From Candidatus Rokuibacteriota bacterium (GTDB taxonomy: Bacteria; Methylomirabilota; Methylomirabilia; Rokubacteriales; CSP1-6): 64,000 nt of DNA. The notes beneath the pieces are model-generated. The model was given only the letters and a program-made list of their open reading frames with translations. It had not been told where the DNA came from and did no database searches. A program made the translations under genes and the position numbers. Position 1 is the stretch's first letter, and the number at the start of each line of letters is the position of its first letter. Shown here piece by piece: positions 15,617 to 23,341 of the stretch. The stretch lies in contig JACPIQ010000026.1 of the NCBI GenBank assembly GCA_016188005.1, positions 1 to 64,000 on the forward strand, given 5' to 3'.

Positions 15617-16531
15617 TCAGGGGAGGTCGGCGAGGACCTTGTCGAGGGCGCCCCGGACCCGCTCCAGGTCCTTCTCGTGCTTGACGAGCATCGTGAGGGT
15701 GGACTCGACGAGCTCCCGGTCCATGGCGTCGGCGTTCAGGATGACCAGCGAGCGCGCCCAGTCGAGACTCTCGGACACCGACGGGGCCTTGCGCAGCTCG
15801 AGCACGCGGATCTTGTTCACGACAGCCACCACGGCGCGGGCCAGCCGCTCGGGGACCTCCGGCACCTTCAGGCGGATGATGGCCAGCTCCTCGTCCGGCG
15901 GCGGGAAGTCGATGAACAGGTGCAGGCACCGGCGCTTGAGCCCGTCGGACAGCTCGCGCGCGTTGTTCGACGTCAGCACCACCAGCGGGATGTTGGTCGC
16001 CTTGATCGTGCCGAGCTCGGGCACGGACACCTGGAAATCGGACAGCACCTCCAGGAGGAAGGCCTCGAACTCCGGCTCGGCCTTGTCGATCTCGTCCACG
16101 AGGAGCACCACCGGATCCGCCGACTCGATGGCCTGCAGCAGCGGGCGCGCCGAGAGAAAGCGATGGGAGAAGAAGGCGTCGTCCTGGCCCGAGATCCGCG
16201 CCACCGCGTCCGGCAGCGACGGGGCATCCGCGATCAGCTCGCCGATCCGGTCCTTGAGCAGCTGGGTGTAGAGGAGCTGCTTGGCGTACTTCCACTCGTA
16301 GAGTGCCTTGCCCTCGTCGAGCCCCTCGTAACACTGGAGCCGGATCAGCCGGCGCCCGGTGATCTCGGCCAGGGTCTTGGCCAGCTCGGTCTTGCCCACC
16401 CCGGCGGGCCCTTCGATGAGCACGGGGCGGCCCATGCGCTCGGCCAGGTACACTACCGTGGAGATGCGGCGGTTGGCGATGTAACGGGCATCCCTGAAGT
16501 GCTCCTGGACATCCTCGACCGATTGAAACAT
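15617..16531 (-). CDS. MoxR-family AAA+ ATPase
   Basis: A 304-residue ATPase with Walker A GPAGVGKT (K47), Walker B VVLLVDEIDKAE, sensor sequence LTSNNARELSDGLKRRC (arginine finger region), and C-terminal helices. MoxR proteins use ATP to remodel or activate target complexes together with VWA proteins, one of which is encoded two genes downstream. ATG 16531 has AGGAG nearby. It heads the minus-strand operon and diverges from the M48 protease gene. Confidence 0.9.
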   Translation of the reverse strand: MFQSVEDVQEHFRDARYIANRRISTVVYLAERMGRPVLIEGPAGVGKTELAKTLAEITGRRLIRLQCYEGLDEGKALYEWKYAKQLLYTQLLKDRIGELIADAPSLPDAVARISGQDDAFFSHRFLSARPLLQAIESADPVVLLVDEIDKAEPEFEAFLLEVLSDFQVSVPELGTIKATNIPLVVLTSNNARELSDGLKRRCLHLFIDFPPPDEELAIIRLKVPEVPERLARAVVAVVNKIRVLELRKAPSVSESLDWARSLVILNADAMDRELVESTLTMLVKHEKDLERVRGALDKVLADLP

Positions 16532-16564
16532 GGCGGCTCCTGTGAGTGAATTGCGGTTCAGTCT

Positions 16565-16593
16565 AGCATAAGGGCTGCGTCGTGGAGTGGCGA
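16565..16593 (-). promoter_or_regulatory. Weak sigma-70-like promoter for the MoxR operon
   Basis: On the minus strand TCGCCA (4 of 6) and TATGCT (4 of 6) are spaced by 17 bases, placing transcription about 25 bases before the MoxR start. The -35 lies within the start of the divergent M48 gene. Confidence 0.3.
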
Positions 16594-17702
16594 TGATGGA
16601 TCAGGAGCGAGCGCGCGTCTATCACCGCGTGCAGCTCTGGCTCGCGGCGGCGCGCCTGGGCCTGGGCGCGGCCTACCTCGCCGCGCTCTTGTCCTGCGGC
16701 TGGGCCGCCCGGCTCGCAGACGCCGTCGCGGCACTGACGCCACGCTGGTGGCTGCAGCTGGCGGCCGCGCTCCTCGTGCTCGGCGGCAGCTACCGCCTGG
16801 CCACGCTCCCGCTGGCCTGGCTCGCCGGGTTCTGGCTGCCGCGGCGCTTCGGACTGCTCCACCAGGGGCTTCGCCAGTGGGCGCTCGACGCCGTCAAGGT
16901 GGCGGCGCTCGGCGCGACGCTCGGCCTGGCCGCGGCCGAGATCGTCTACGCTCTCCTGCGCGCGAGCCCGTGGTGGTGGCTCTGGAGCACACTCGCCTTC
17001 CTGGCGATGTCGACAGTGCTGACGCTCGTGGCCCCCGTGTGGCTCGTGCCGCTCTTCTACCGCCTCGAGCCTCTGCCCGACCCGGCGCTCCGCGATCGGC
17101 TGGTGAGGCTCGGCGCGAGGGCCGGGGTGCCGGTGATCGGCGTCTGGGTCGCCGACCAGTCGCGCAAGAGCCGCACCGCGAATGCGGCCGTGACCGGCCT
17201 CGGCCGGACCCGCCGCATCATCCTCTTCGACACCCTCCTGGCCGGGTTCACCCCGGACGAGATCGAGGCGGTGCTCGCCCACGAGCTGGGCCACCACGCC
17301 CACGCCGACATCTGGCGGGGCCTGCTGGTCCAGAGCGCGCTGACCTTGGCAACCTTCCTCGCGGCTGACATCGCCCTCAGAACTGGAGCCGCGGCGCTCG
17401 CGCTCCGGGGCCCGGCCGATCTGGCGGGGCTGCCGCTCCTCGCCCTCATCGTCCTGGCCCTGAGCCTGCTCGCGCTGCCGCTGGGCAACAGCTGGTCCCG
17501 GCGCGTGGAGCGGCAGGCCGACGACTTTGCCCTGCGAACCACCGGCAACGCGCCGGCCTTCATCTCGGCCATGGAGCGGCTCGGCACCCTGAACCTGGCC
17601 GAGCGCGAGCCACATCCGCTGAAGGAGTTCCTTCTCCACTCGCACCCCTCCATCGGCCGCCGGGTGGCGCGGGCGCAGGCGGGCCCGGGATCGCCCGGCT
17701 GA
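16587..17702 (+). CDS. M48 family (Ste24-like) membrane metalloprotease
   Basis: A 371-residue membrane protease. Several helices precede the zinc motif HELGHH (His232, Glu233, His236) with a third-ligand region VERQADDFAL. Ending FLLHSHPSIGRRV matches the C-terminal M48/CAAX-protease motif. The N-terminal helices and RFGLLHQGLRQW are typical of Ste24-like proteins. It probably acts in membrane-protein quality control. GTG 16587, ATG 16593 and ATG 16596 are alternative starts. Confidence 0.9.
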   Translation: MAMMDQERARVYHRVQLWLAAARLGLGAAYLAALLSCGWAARLADAVAALTPRWWLQLAAALLVLGGSYRLATLPLAWLAGFWLPRRFGLLHQGLRQWALDAVKVAALGATLGLAAAEIVYALLRASPWWWLWSTLAFLAMSTVLTLVAPVWLVPLFYRLEPLPDPALRDRLVRLGARAGVPVIGVWVADQSRKSRTANAAVTGLGRTRRIILFDTLLAGFTPDEIEAVLAHELGHHAHADIWRGLLVQSALTLATFLAADIALRTGAAALALRGPADLAGLPLLALIVLALSLLALPLGNSWSRRVERQADDFALRTTGNAPAFISAMERLGTLNLAEREPHPLKEFLLHSHPSIGRRVARAQAGPGSPG

Positions 17703-17797
17703 CACTGTCCCGCCCTGTGCCGTCTCCCCAGCAACGGTCGCCCCGGGCCGAGACGTCGGACCTCCTTTCGGGACGGGCCTTTGCCGTGCGCGGCCCG

Positions 17798-17813
17798 TGG
17801 CACCGGACTTGCT
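17798..17813 (+). promoter_or_regulatory. Sigma-54 (-24/-12) promoter
   Basis: TGGCAC, five bases, TTGCT: all core positions match, with GG and GC 12 bases apart. The predicted start near 17824 lies 17 bases before the histidine kinase ATG (17841), whose ribosome site GGGAGG is in between. It also argues against the earlier in-frame GTG at 17781. Confidence 0.75.
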
Positions 17814-17840
17814 CTCGGGTCTTCCTACAGGGAGGGCGCG

Positions 17841-19160
17841 ATGCCGCTGACGGCCGAAGCCATCATCGAGACCGACGGAGGTTCGGGACGGCCCTTGCCC
17901 ACGCTGATCCGTCACCTGCGCGTGCTCCGGGCCGTCGGAGAGGCCGTGAACTCGTCGCTGGATCTGGAGCAGGTGCTCGAGCGGTCCCTGGAGGCCGTGA
18001 CCCAGGTCACGGGCTACGAGATATCGAGCCTCCACCTGGTCTCCGCCGACGGGGCGCACCTGGTGCTCCAGGGGGACCGTGGACTGTCCGAGCGCCTGCG
18101 CGAGATCAACCGCGTCCTGCCCATGGGAGCCGGGCTCATCGGCGGCGTGGCGGCCTCCGGGATCCCGCGGCGGCTGCGGGAGGTCGCCCGGGCAAAGGAT
18201 CTCCTGCCTGCGGCGCGCGAGGCCGTCGCGGCCGACGCGATCCGCGCCTTCGTCTGCGTGCCGATCCGGGCCCGCCACCGCATCCTCGGTACGCTCTCCC
18301 TGGGCCGGCGGACGGAACACCGCTTCAGCAGCGCCGAGCTCCATCTCCTCGAGTGCGTGGCCGACCAGGTCGGCCTGGCGCTGGACAACGCCCGCCTCCA
18401 CTCGGAGTCGCGCCACCAGCTCCAGGAGCTCGAACGCACCCGGAGCGCCACGGTACGGGCCGAGCGGCTCTCGGCAGTGGACGGGCTGGCCGCGGGAGTC
18501 GCCCACGAGATCAACAACCCGCTCACGATCATCCTCGGCCAGGTGCACGTGCTGGTCCAGGGTGAGCCGACGGCGGCCGCGGTCCTGCAAGGACTCGCCG
18601 TCATCGACGCGGCCGCCAGGCGCGCCGCGAGGATCGTGAAGGATCTCCGTCGGTTCGCCGAGCCGAGCCCCGCCCACCGCTCCCCGTGCTGCGTGGCGAC
18701 GGAGATCAGGAGTCTGCTCGGCCAGGAGGCGCCGCGGCTCGAGGCCGCGGGCATCGCCATCCGGCTCGAGCTCGGGGAGGCGCCGGTCATCTGGGGCGAT
18801 GCGGCCCAGCTCCGTCAGGTCCTGGCCCACCTGGTGGACAACGCCCGCCACGCCATGGCGGCCGCGCACGGGTGCGGCACGCTCGGCGTGCGCCTCGCGC
18901 CCCTGCCGCGCGGGGTGAGGGTCGAGGTCGCCGACGACGGACCCGGCATCGCCCCGGAGCACCTGCCGCGCATCTTCAATCCGTTCTTCACGACCAAGGG
19001 GCCCGACGAGGGGCGCGGGCTCGGCCTCAGCGTCTCCTACGGCATCGTGAAGGAACACGGCGGCAGGCTCTGGGCCGAGAACCTCCCGGGCGGCGGCGCC
19101 CTCTTCGTCGTCGAGCTCCCCGTGAGCCTCAGGCGTGTGGAGCGCGCGCCCCGCGCCTAG
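17841..19160 (+). CDS. GAF-domain sensor histidine kinase
   Basis: A 439-residue soluble kinase. It has an N-terminal GAF domain (about 25-190), a HisKA domain with phospho-acceptor His222 (AHEINNPL), and a HATPase domain with LVDNARHAM (N box), DDGPGIAP, FNPFFTTK and GRGLGLSVSYGI. It has no membrane helix, so it senses a cytoplasmic signal. The class is NtrB/AtoS-like and is often linked to sigma-54 activators. Consistent with this, a consensus sigma-54 site lies upstream, but no response regulator is adjacent. Start ATG 17841 is chosen from GGGAGG just before it. Confidence 0.88.
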   Translation: MPLTAEAIIETDGGSGRPLPTLIRHLRVLRAVGEAVNSSLDLEQVLERSLEAVTQVTGYEISSLHLVSADGAHLVLQGDRGLSERLREINRVLPMGAGLIGGVAASGIPRRLREVARAKDLLPAAREAVAADAIRAFVCVPIRARHRILGTLSLGRRTEHRFSSAELHLLECVADQVGLALDNARLHSESRHQLQELERTRSATVRAERLSAVDGLAAGVAHEINNPLTIILGQVHVLVQGEPTAAAVLQGLAVIDAAARRAARIVKDLRRFAEPSPAHRSPCCVATEIRSLLGQEAPRLEAAGIAIRLELGEAPVIWGDAAQLRQVLAHLVDNARHAMAAAHGCGTLGVRLAPLPRGVRVEVADDGPGIAPEHLPRIFNPFFTTKGPDEGRGLGLSVSYGIVKEHGGRLWAENLPGGGALFVVELPVSLRRVERAPRA

Positions 19161-19316
19161 CCGCCGCGCACCCGCTGCCTCGCCGAGCGTGAGACCGGCC
19201 CCGACAGCCCGACCTTCTTCCTCCTCTGCGTCCAGTCGCCGTAGCAGCCCCGGGGGTGCTGTGGTAGGCTCGGCCCTGTTCCCGGCACCCGACCCTCAAC
19301 CCATCCGGAGGCCCTC

Positions 19317-20483
19317 ATGAGCGCCATCAAGGACGCGATCGCTCAGGCGGTGGACCGCCTGGGCAACGAGCTCGAAGCCCTCTCGCACCGGATCCACGAC
19401 GCCCCGGAGCTCGGCTTCCAGGAGACGCAGGCGTGCGCATGGCTCGGCGAGTTCCTCGCCGCCAAGGGCTTCGGGGTCGAGACCGGAGTGGGCGGTATCG
19501 CCACGGCGTTCCGCGCGACCATCGAGGCAGGCAGCGGCCCGACCATCGCCATCCTCTGCGAGTACGACGCGCTGCCCGGCATCGGGCACGCCTGCGGCCA
19601 CAACGTCATCGCCACCTCCGGCGTCGGCGCGGGCGCCGCGCTGGCCGCGGTCAAGGACAGGCTTCCCGGAGGGCGCGTCCAGGTCATCGGCACGCCCGCC
19701 GAGGAGGGCGGGGCAGGAAAGGTCCGGCTCATCGAGGCCGGGGCCTTCAAGGACGTGGACTGCGCCATGATGATCCACGGCTTCGACCGCACCCTGCTCC
19801 ATTCGGATCTCCTCGGCATCGTGCGCGTCACCTTCGAGTACACCGGCCGGGCCTCGCATGCGTCGGCCGACCCATGGGCGGGGATCAACGCGCTGGACGC
19901 CTGCATCCAGACCTTCAACGCCATCAGCATGCTGCGCCAGCAGGTGCGCCCGGACTGCCGCGTCCACGGCATCATCACCAATGGCGGCGCGGCGGCCAAC
20001 ATCATCCCCGAGTACGCCGCCGCCACGTTCTACGTGCGCGCCCCTCGCATCGACGGCATGTGGGATCTCTACCGACGTGTCGTGGCCTGCGCCGAGGGCG
20101 CGGCCAGGGCAGCCGGGGCCGGCCTGAAGGTCACCCAGCACTCCGACACTGTCTACGAGCCCATGAAGCGCAACCAGACGCTGCTGGATCTCTTCGCCGC
20201 CAACATGGCCGCGGTGGGCCTCACCGAGGGGGAGCCGATGCCCGATCGCTTGGGCTCCTCCGACATCGGCAACGTGAGCCAGGTGATCCCGGCCATCCAG
20301 CCGATGATCGGCATCGCGCCCGCAGGCACGGCCATCCACACGCGCGACTTCGCCGACGCCGCCGTCACACCCCTGGCCCGCGCCGGCATGCTGGCCGCCG
20401 CCAAGACGATGGCCATGACGGCGCTCGATCTGCTGGCCGATCCCGCCAGGGTGCGGGCCGCCAAGGAGGAGTTCGCCCGGTGA
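19317..20483 (+). CDS. M20 family amidohydrolase/peptidase, copy 1
   Basis: A 388-residue di-metal hydrolase of the AbgB/IAA-amino-acid hydrolase type. Metal ligands are His91-Ala-Cys93-Gly-His95, PAEEGGAGK and IHTRDF near the C-terminus; the dimerisation lid contains GRASHASADPWAGINALDA. It hydrolyses an amide bond of an N-acyl amino acid or small peptide; the substrate is unknown. Copy 2 is encoded about 200 bases downstream, and the tail of a third copy occurs at 22613. ATG 19317 has CCGGAGG upstream. Confidence 0.9.
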   Translation: MSAIKDAIAQAVDRLGNELEALSHRIHDAPELGFQETQACAWLGEFLAAKGFGVETGVGGIATAFRATIEAGSGPTIAILCEYDALPGIGHACGHNVIATSGVGAGAALAAVKDRLPGGRVQVIGTPAEEGGAGKVRLIEAGAFKDVDCAMMIHGFDRTLLHSDLLGIVRVTFEYTGRASHASADPWAGINALDACIQTFNAISMLRQQVRPDCRVHGIITNGGAAANIIPEYAAATFYVRAPRIDGMWDLYRRVVACAEGAARAAGAGLKVTQHSDTVYEPMKRNQTLLDLFAANMAAVGLTEGEPMPDRLGSSDIGNVSQVIPAIQPMIGIAPAGTAIHTRDFADAAVTPLARAGMLAAAKTMAMTALDLLADPARVRAAKEEFAR

Positions 20484-20688
20484 TCTTCCACGACGACGCC
20501 GACATCGCCCGGGACGATATCGACAGACTCGGCCGATGGAGACGCGACGGAGGATCATCACCCAGCTCAGGGGGCGACGGCGGCGCGGCCGATGCGCTCG
20601 AGTGGACCATCGACCGCTTGCCAATCTGACGACGAGATCCCACGGCGGGGCCCCACCCCGGCCGAGGGACGGACCCGAGGAGACAACG

Positions 20689-21891
20689 ATGGCAGTGATG
20701 AGCGACACGCTGGAAGCGGCCAAGCGCAAGATCGTGGAGACCGTGGAGTGGCTGGCCGACGACCTCGAGCAGCTGAGCCATCGGATCCACGACAATCCCG
20801 AGCTCTGCTTCAAGGAGGAGAAGGCGGCGGCCTGGCTCACGGCATTCCTCGAGAAACAGGGCGCCGCGGTGGAGCGCGGAGTGGGCGGGCTGCCCACGGC
20901 CTTCCGCGCGACCATCCCCGGTCAGGGGCCCGGCCCCACCATCGCCATCATGGCGGAGTACGACGCCCTGCCCAATATCGGGCACGCCTGCGGCCACAAC
21001 GTCATCGCCACCTCCGGGGCGGGCGCGGGGGCCGCGCTCGCCGCCGCGCTCCGGCCGCTCCCCTTCCCCGGGCGCATCCAGGTCATCGGCACCCCCGCCG
21101 AGGAGGGCGGGGCGGGCAAGGTGCGCCTCATGGAGGCCGGCGTCTTCAAGGACGTGGATGCCGCCATGATGATCCACGGGCGTCCCGGGACGCAGATCTG
21201 GCGGCCGAGCCTCGGTATCGTCAAGGTGACGTGCGAGTTCTCCGGGCGGGCGGCGCACGCCTCGTCCTGGCCCTGGCGCGGGGTCAACGCGCTCAACGCC
21301 ATGATCCAGCTCTTCGTCTCGCTGGACATGATGCGCCAGCAGGTCCGCCCGGACGCCCGCATTCACGGCGTCATCACCAAGGGCGGTGACCAGGCCAACA
21401 TCATCCCCGAGTACACGGCGGCCGAGTTCTACCTGCGGGCGCCCACGCGCGACTACTGCCAGGAGCTGCTGCGCCGCTTCGAGGGCTGCGCCACGGGCGC
21501 CGCCACGGCCACCGGCTGCACGGTCGCGGTCACCCCCGACCCCGTCATCCACGACCCGCTCAAGCCCAACTTCACCATGGCGGCCCTCTTCGGCAAGAAC
21601 CTGGAGCGCATCGCCTTCCCCGTGGATCCCGACGACGGCCAGGCCGGCTACGGCTCCACCGACTGCGGCAACGTGAGCCAGGCCCTGCCGACCATTCACC
21701 CGTACATCCGCATCTCGCCCGACGGCGTGCCCGGCCACTCGCGCGAGTTCGCCGAGTGGGCGAAGTCGCCCCTGGCCCGGGCGGGGATGGTGGCGGCTGC
21801 CAAGACGCTGGCCATGACGGCGGTGGACCTGCTGGCCGATCCCGAGGCGCTCCGCAAAGCCAAGGAGGAGTTCGCGAAGGCGCAGGGGTAG
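20689..21891 (+). CDS. M20 family amidohydrolase/peptidase, copy 2
   Basis: A 400-residue paralogue of the preceding gene, with the same ligands (His99, Cys101, His103; PAEEGGAGK) and near-identical stretches, for example GHACGHNVIATSG. ATG 20689 has GAGGAG just upstream. The frame is open earlier (20536), but those residues have no counterpart in copy 1. Sequence differences around the substrate pocket (RPGTQIWRPS instead of FDRTLLHSD) suggest that the two enzymes differ in substrate. Confidence 0.9.
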   Translation: MAVMSDTLEAAKRKIVETVEWLADDLEQLSHRIHDNPELCFKEEKAAAWLTAFLEKQGAAVERGVGGLPTAFRATIPGQGPGPTIAIMAEYDALPNIGHACGHNVIATSGAGAGAALAAALRPLPFPGRIQVIGTPAEEGGAGKVRLMEAGVFKDVDAAMMIHGRPGTQIWRPSLGIVKVTCEFSGRAAHASSWPWRGVNALNAMIQLFVSLDMMRQQVRPDARIHGVITKGGDQANIIPEYTAAEFYLRAPTRDYCQELLRRFEGCATGAATATGCTVAVTPDPVIHDPLKPNFTMAALFGKNLERIAFPVDPDDGQAGYGSTDCGNVSQALPTIHPYIRISPDGVPGHSREFAEWAKSPLARAGMVAAAKTLAMTAVDLLADPEALRKAKEEFAKAQG

Positions 21892-21927
21892 CAGGCCCAA
21901 GGCGGCAGCGGCCCGGCCAGCGGCTCT

Positions 21928-22323
21928 TCAGAGCAGGACGAAGAGATCGCTCCCCTTCAGGGCCCCATCGAACGTGGCGGTGGACTCGCAGCCAGCCCGT
22001 CGGTTGCGCCACCCCATGAGGTAATCGGCGAAGTCCCCGGGCCCCCGGCGATAGTCCTCCAGCGCCCGGCGGACCAGATCCTTGTCCTCGACGACGAAGT
22101 GCGTCGTCCGGAGGATCGCTTCCAGGACACCGGCGACCGTCGCACGATCGGCCCTGTACTTGTCCCGCAGCACCCAGACCAGCTCGCAGCACATGACCAC
22201 GCCGATCGCGCAACGCTCGCCGCGGGCCACCACCTCGTCGATGAGCGCGGCGGCGCGCCGGAACTGCGCGGGATCGTCCTGCGTCAGATACCGGAGCAGG
22301 ACGTTCGTATCCAGTCCCGTCAT
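21928..22323 (-). CDS. VapC-type PIN-domain toxin
   Basis: A 131-residue PIN ribonuclease. The acidic residues are in place: Asp5 (GLDTNVLLRYL), Glu in CELVWVL, and Asp in DFADYLMG and TFDGALK. VapC toxins cut tRNA or rRNA. The gene starts at 22323 and overlaps the antitoxin stop as ATGA, the usual antitoxin-toxin order. It is convergent to amidohydrolase copy 2. Confidence 0.88.
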   Translation of the reverse strand: MTGLDTNVLLRYLTQDDPAQFRRAAALIDEVVARGERCAIGVVMCCELVWVLRDKYRADRATVAGVLEAILRTTHFVVEDKDLVRRALEDYRRGPGDFADYLMGWRNRRAGCESTATFDGALKGSDLFVLL

Positions 22324-22565
22324 GGCCGCCGGCGGTGGTGCCCGACGATGGCCTGATCCATCTCCGAGAGCGTCACCGGCCGGCGGCCCGGCCGATAGAG
22401 GAGCCCCTTGAGCTCGCTCACGTGCAGCGTCGCGGCCCGCAGCACCACCCGGCCATCGTCCTCGACCACGAAGTCGACCTGATCACCGGGCTTCAGCCGG
22501 AGCACGTCGCGGATCCGCTTGGGAATCGTCACCTGCCCCTTGCGGGTGATCGTCGAGGTCGGCAT
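22320..22565 (-). CDS. AbrB/VapB-type antitoxin
   Basis: An 81-residue protein with a SpoVT/AbrB swapped-hairpin DNA-binding domain at the N-terminus (STITRKGQVTIPKRIRDVL) and a C-terminal toxin-binding tail. ATG 22565 has a near-perfect ribosome site AAGGAGGT 5 bases upstream. An 8-bp inverted repeat just upstream (22585-22605) is a natural autoregulatory operator. It pairs with the PIN toxin. Confidence 0.88.
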   Translation of the reverse strand: MPTSTITRKGQVTIPKRIRDVLRLKPGDQVDFVVEDDGRVVLRAATLHVSELKGLLYRPGRRPVTLSEMDQAIVGHHRRRP

Positions 22566-22584
22566 CGCATTACCTCCTTGAGGA

Positions 22585-22605
22585 ATCCTTACTCCGCGTA
22601 AGGAT
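22585..22605 (-). promoter_or_regulatory. Inverted repeat, likely operator/promoter of the VapBC pair
   Basis: ATCCTTAC, five bases, GTAAGGAT: perfect 8-bp arms, centred 30 bases before the antitoxin ATG. The left part read on the minus strand gives TATCCT, a possible -10 element (4 of 6), so antitoxin binding here could block transcription. Confidence 0.6.
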
Positions 22606-22612
22606 ACCACAG

Positions 22613-22711
22613 GTGCAGCAGACACGGGCCATGACGGCGCTGGACCAGCGGGCCCCCCCGGAGGAGCTCCGCAAGGCCAGGGAAGAGTTCGCGAAGGCGC
22701 ACGGGCAGGCC
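22613..22711 (+). pseudogene. C-terminal remnant of a third M20 amidohydrolase
   Basis: Reads QQTRAMTALDQ, PPEELRKAREEFAKAHGQ, matching the last 30 residues of copy 2 (AKTLAMTAVDL, PEALRKAKEEFAKAQG) at both protein and DNA level. The stop codon TAG is CAG here. Only this tail survives, so the VapBC module sits between copy 2 and the debris of a former copy. Confidence 0.8.
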
Positions 22712-22762
22712 GCTCCCACGCGAAGACGTATCGGAGTGTGCAGCAACCCGCGCGAGGCGCCC

Positions 22763-23341
22763 TCAGCTTCCTGCGCGCGCGGCGCCGAGCGTCTTCTTGA
22801 TCTGGCCGAGGTGGTCGAGGACGTGGAGGCGGAAGACGATCGCATAGGCCTTCCAGTCCAGCTCCTCGATCCAGTGAAGCGGCTTCTCGCTCCCGTCGGC
22901 CGCCCTGGTGTTGACGACCATGATGAGGGGCGCGCGGGCGTCCGTCGTGTAGCCGTCGGGCACCGCGACGAGGGCGCCCAGGATCTCGGCGTGCAGCCCC
23001 CTCAGATCGCGCAGGAGATCGGGCCAGCGGCGGCCCATCGGGTCCGCCGACTGGAGCCCCGCCGGAATGGGCGGGCCTTCGGGCCGCCGCCCACTCAAGA
23101 GATCGCGCAGCTCGGCGATGCTCGGGCGGTGGGTTTCCACCAGGTGATCCACGATCTCCTGCACGCTCCACGCGCCGGCGATGGCGCGGCCGCGCGCCGC
23201 TTCTTCCTCCACCGAACCGAGCGCCTCCTCGATCGCCGCGAAGGCCGCGCCGACACGATCCCGGAGCTGGGCCGCGGTCAGCCGGCTCCCCTTCTGGTCG
23301 AGGTACTGGCGCGCCGTGATCTGCTCGGGGCGCAGGCTCAC
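22763..23341 (-). CDS. DinB-superfamily protein
   Basis: A 192-residue four-helix-bundle protein of the DinB/YfiT type. His residues of the expected metal triad appear in IVDHLVETH and in FRLHVLDHLGQIKKTL. Members are thiol transferases or hydrolases, mostly uncharacterised. GTG 23341 overlaps the stop of the ThyX-like gene (GTGA), so it is the last gene of a cupin/ThyX-like/DinB operon. Confidence 0.75.
   Translation of the reverse strand: MSLRPEQITARQYLDQKGSRLTAAQLRDRVGAAFAAIEEALGSVEEEAARGRAIAGAWSVQEIVDHLVETHRPSIAELRDLLSGRRPEGPPIPAGLQSADPMGRRWPDLLRDLRGLHAEILGALVAVPDGYTTDARAPLIMVVNTRAADGSEKPLHWIEELDWKAYAIVFRLHVLDHLGQIKKTLGAARAGS

Noticed and set aside
20480-20629. A 49-codon frame starting GTG over the stop of amidohydrolase copy 1
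   Set aside because: The overlap looks like coupling, but the product (FHDDADIARDDIDRLGRW...) matches nothing I know and the gap is otherwise featureless; not enough to call a gene.
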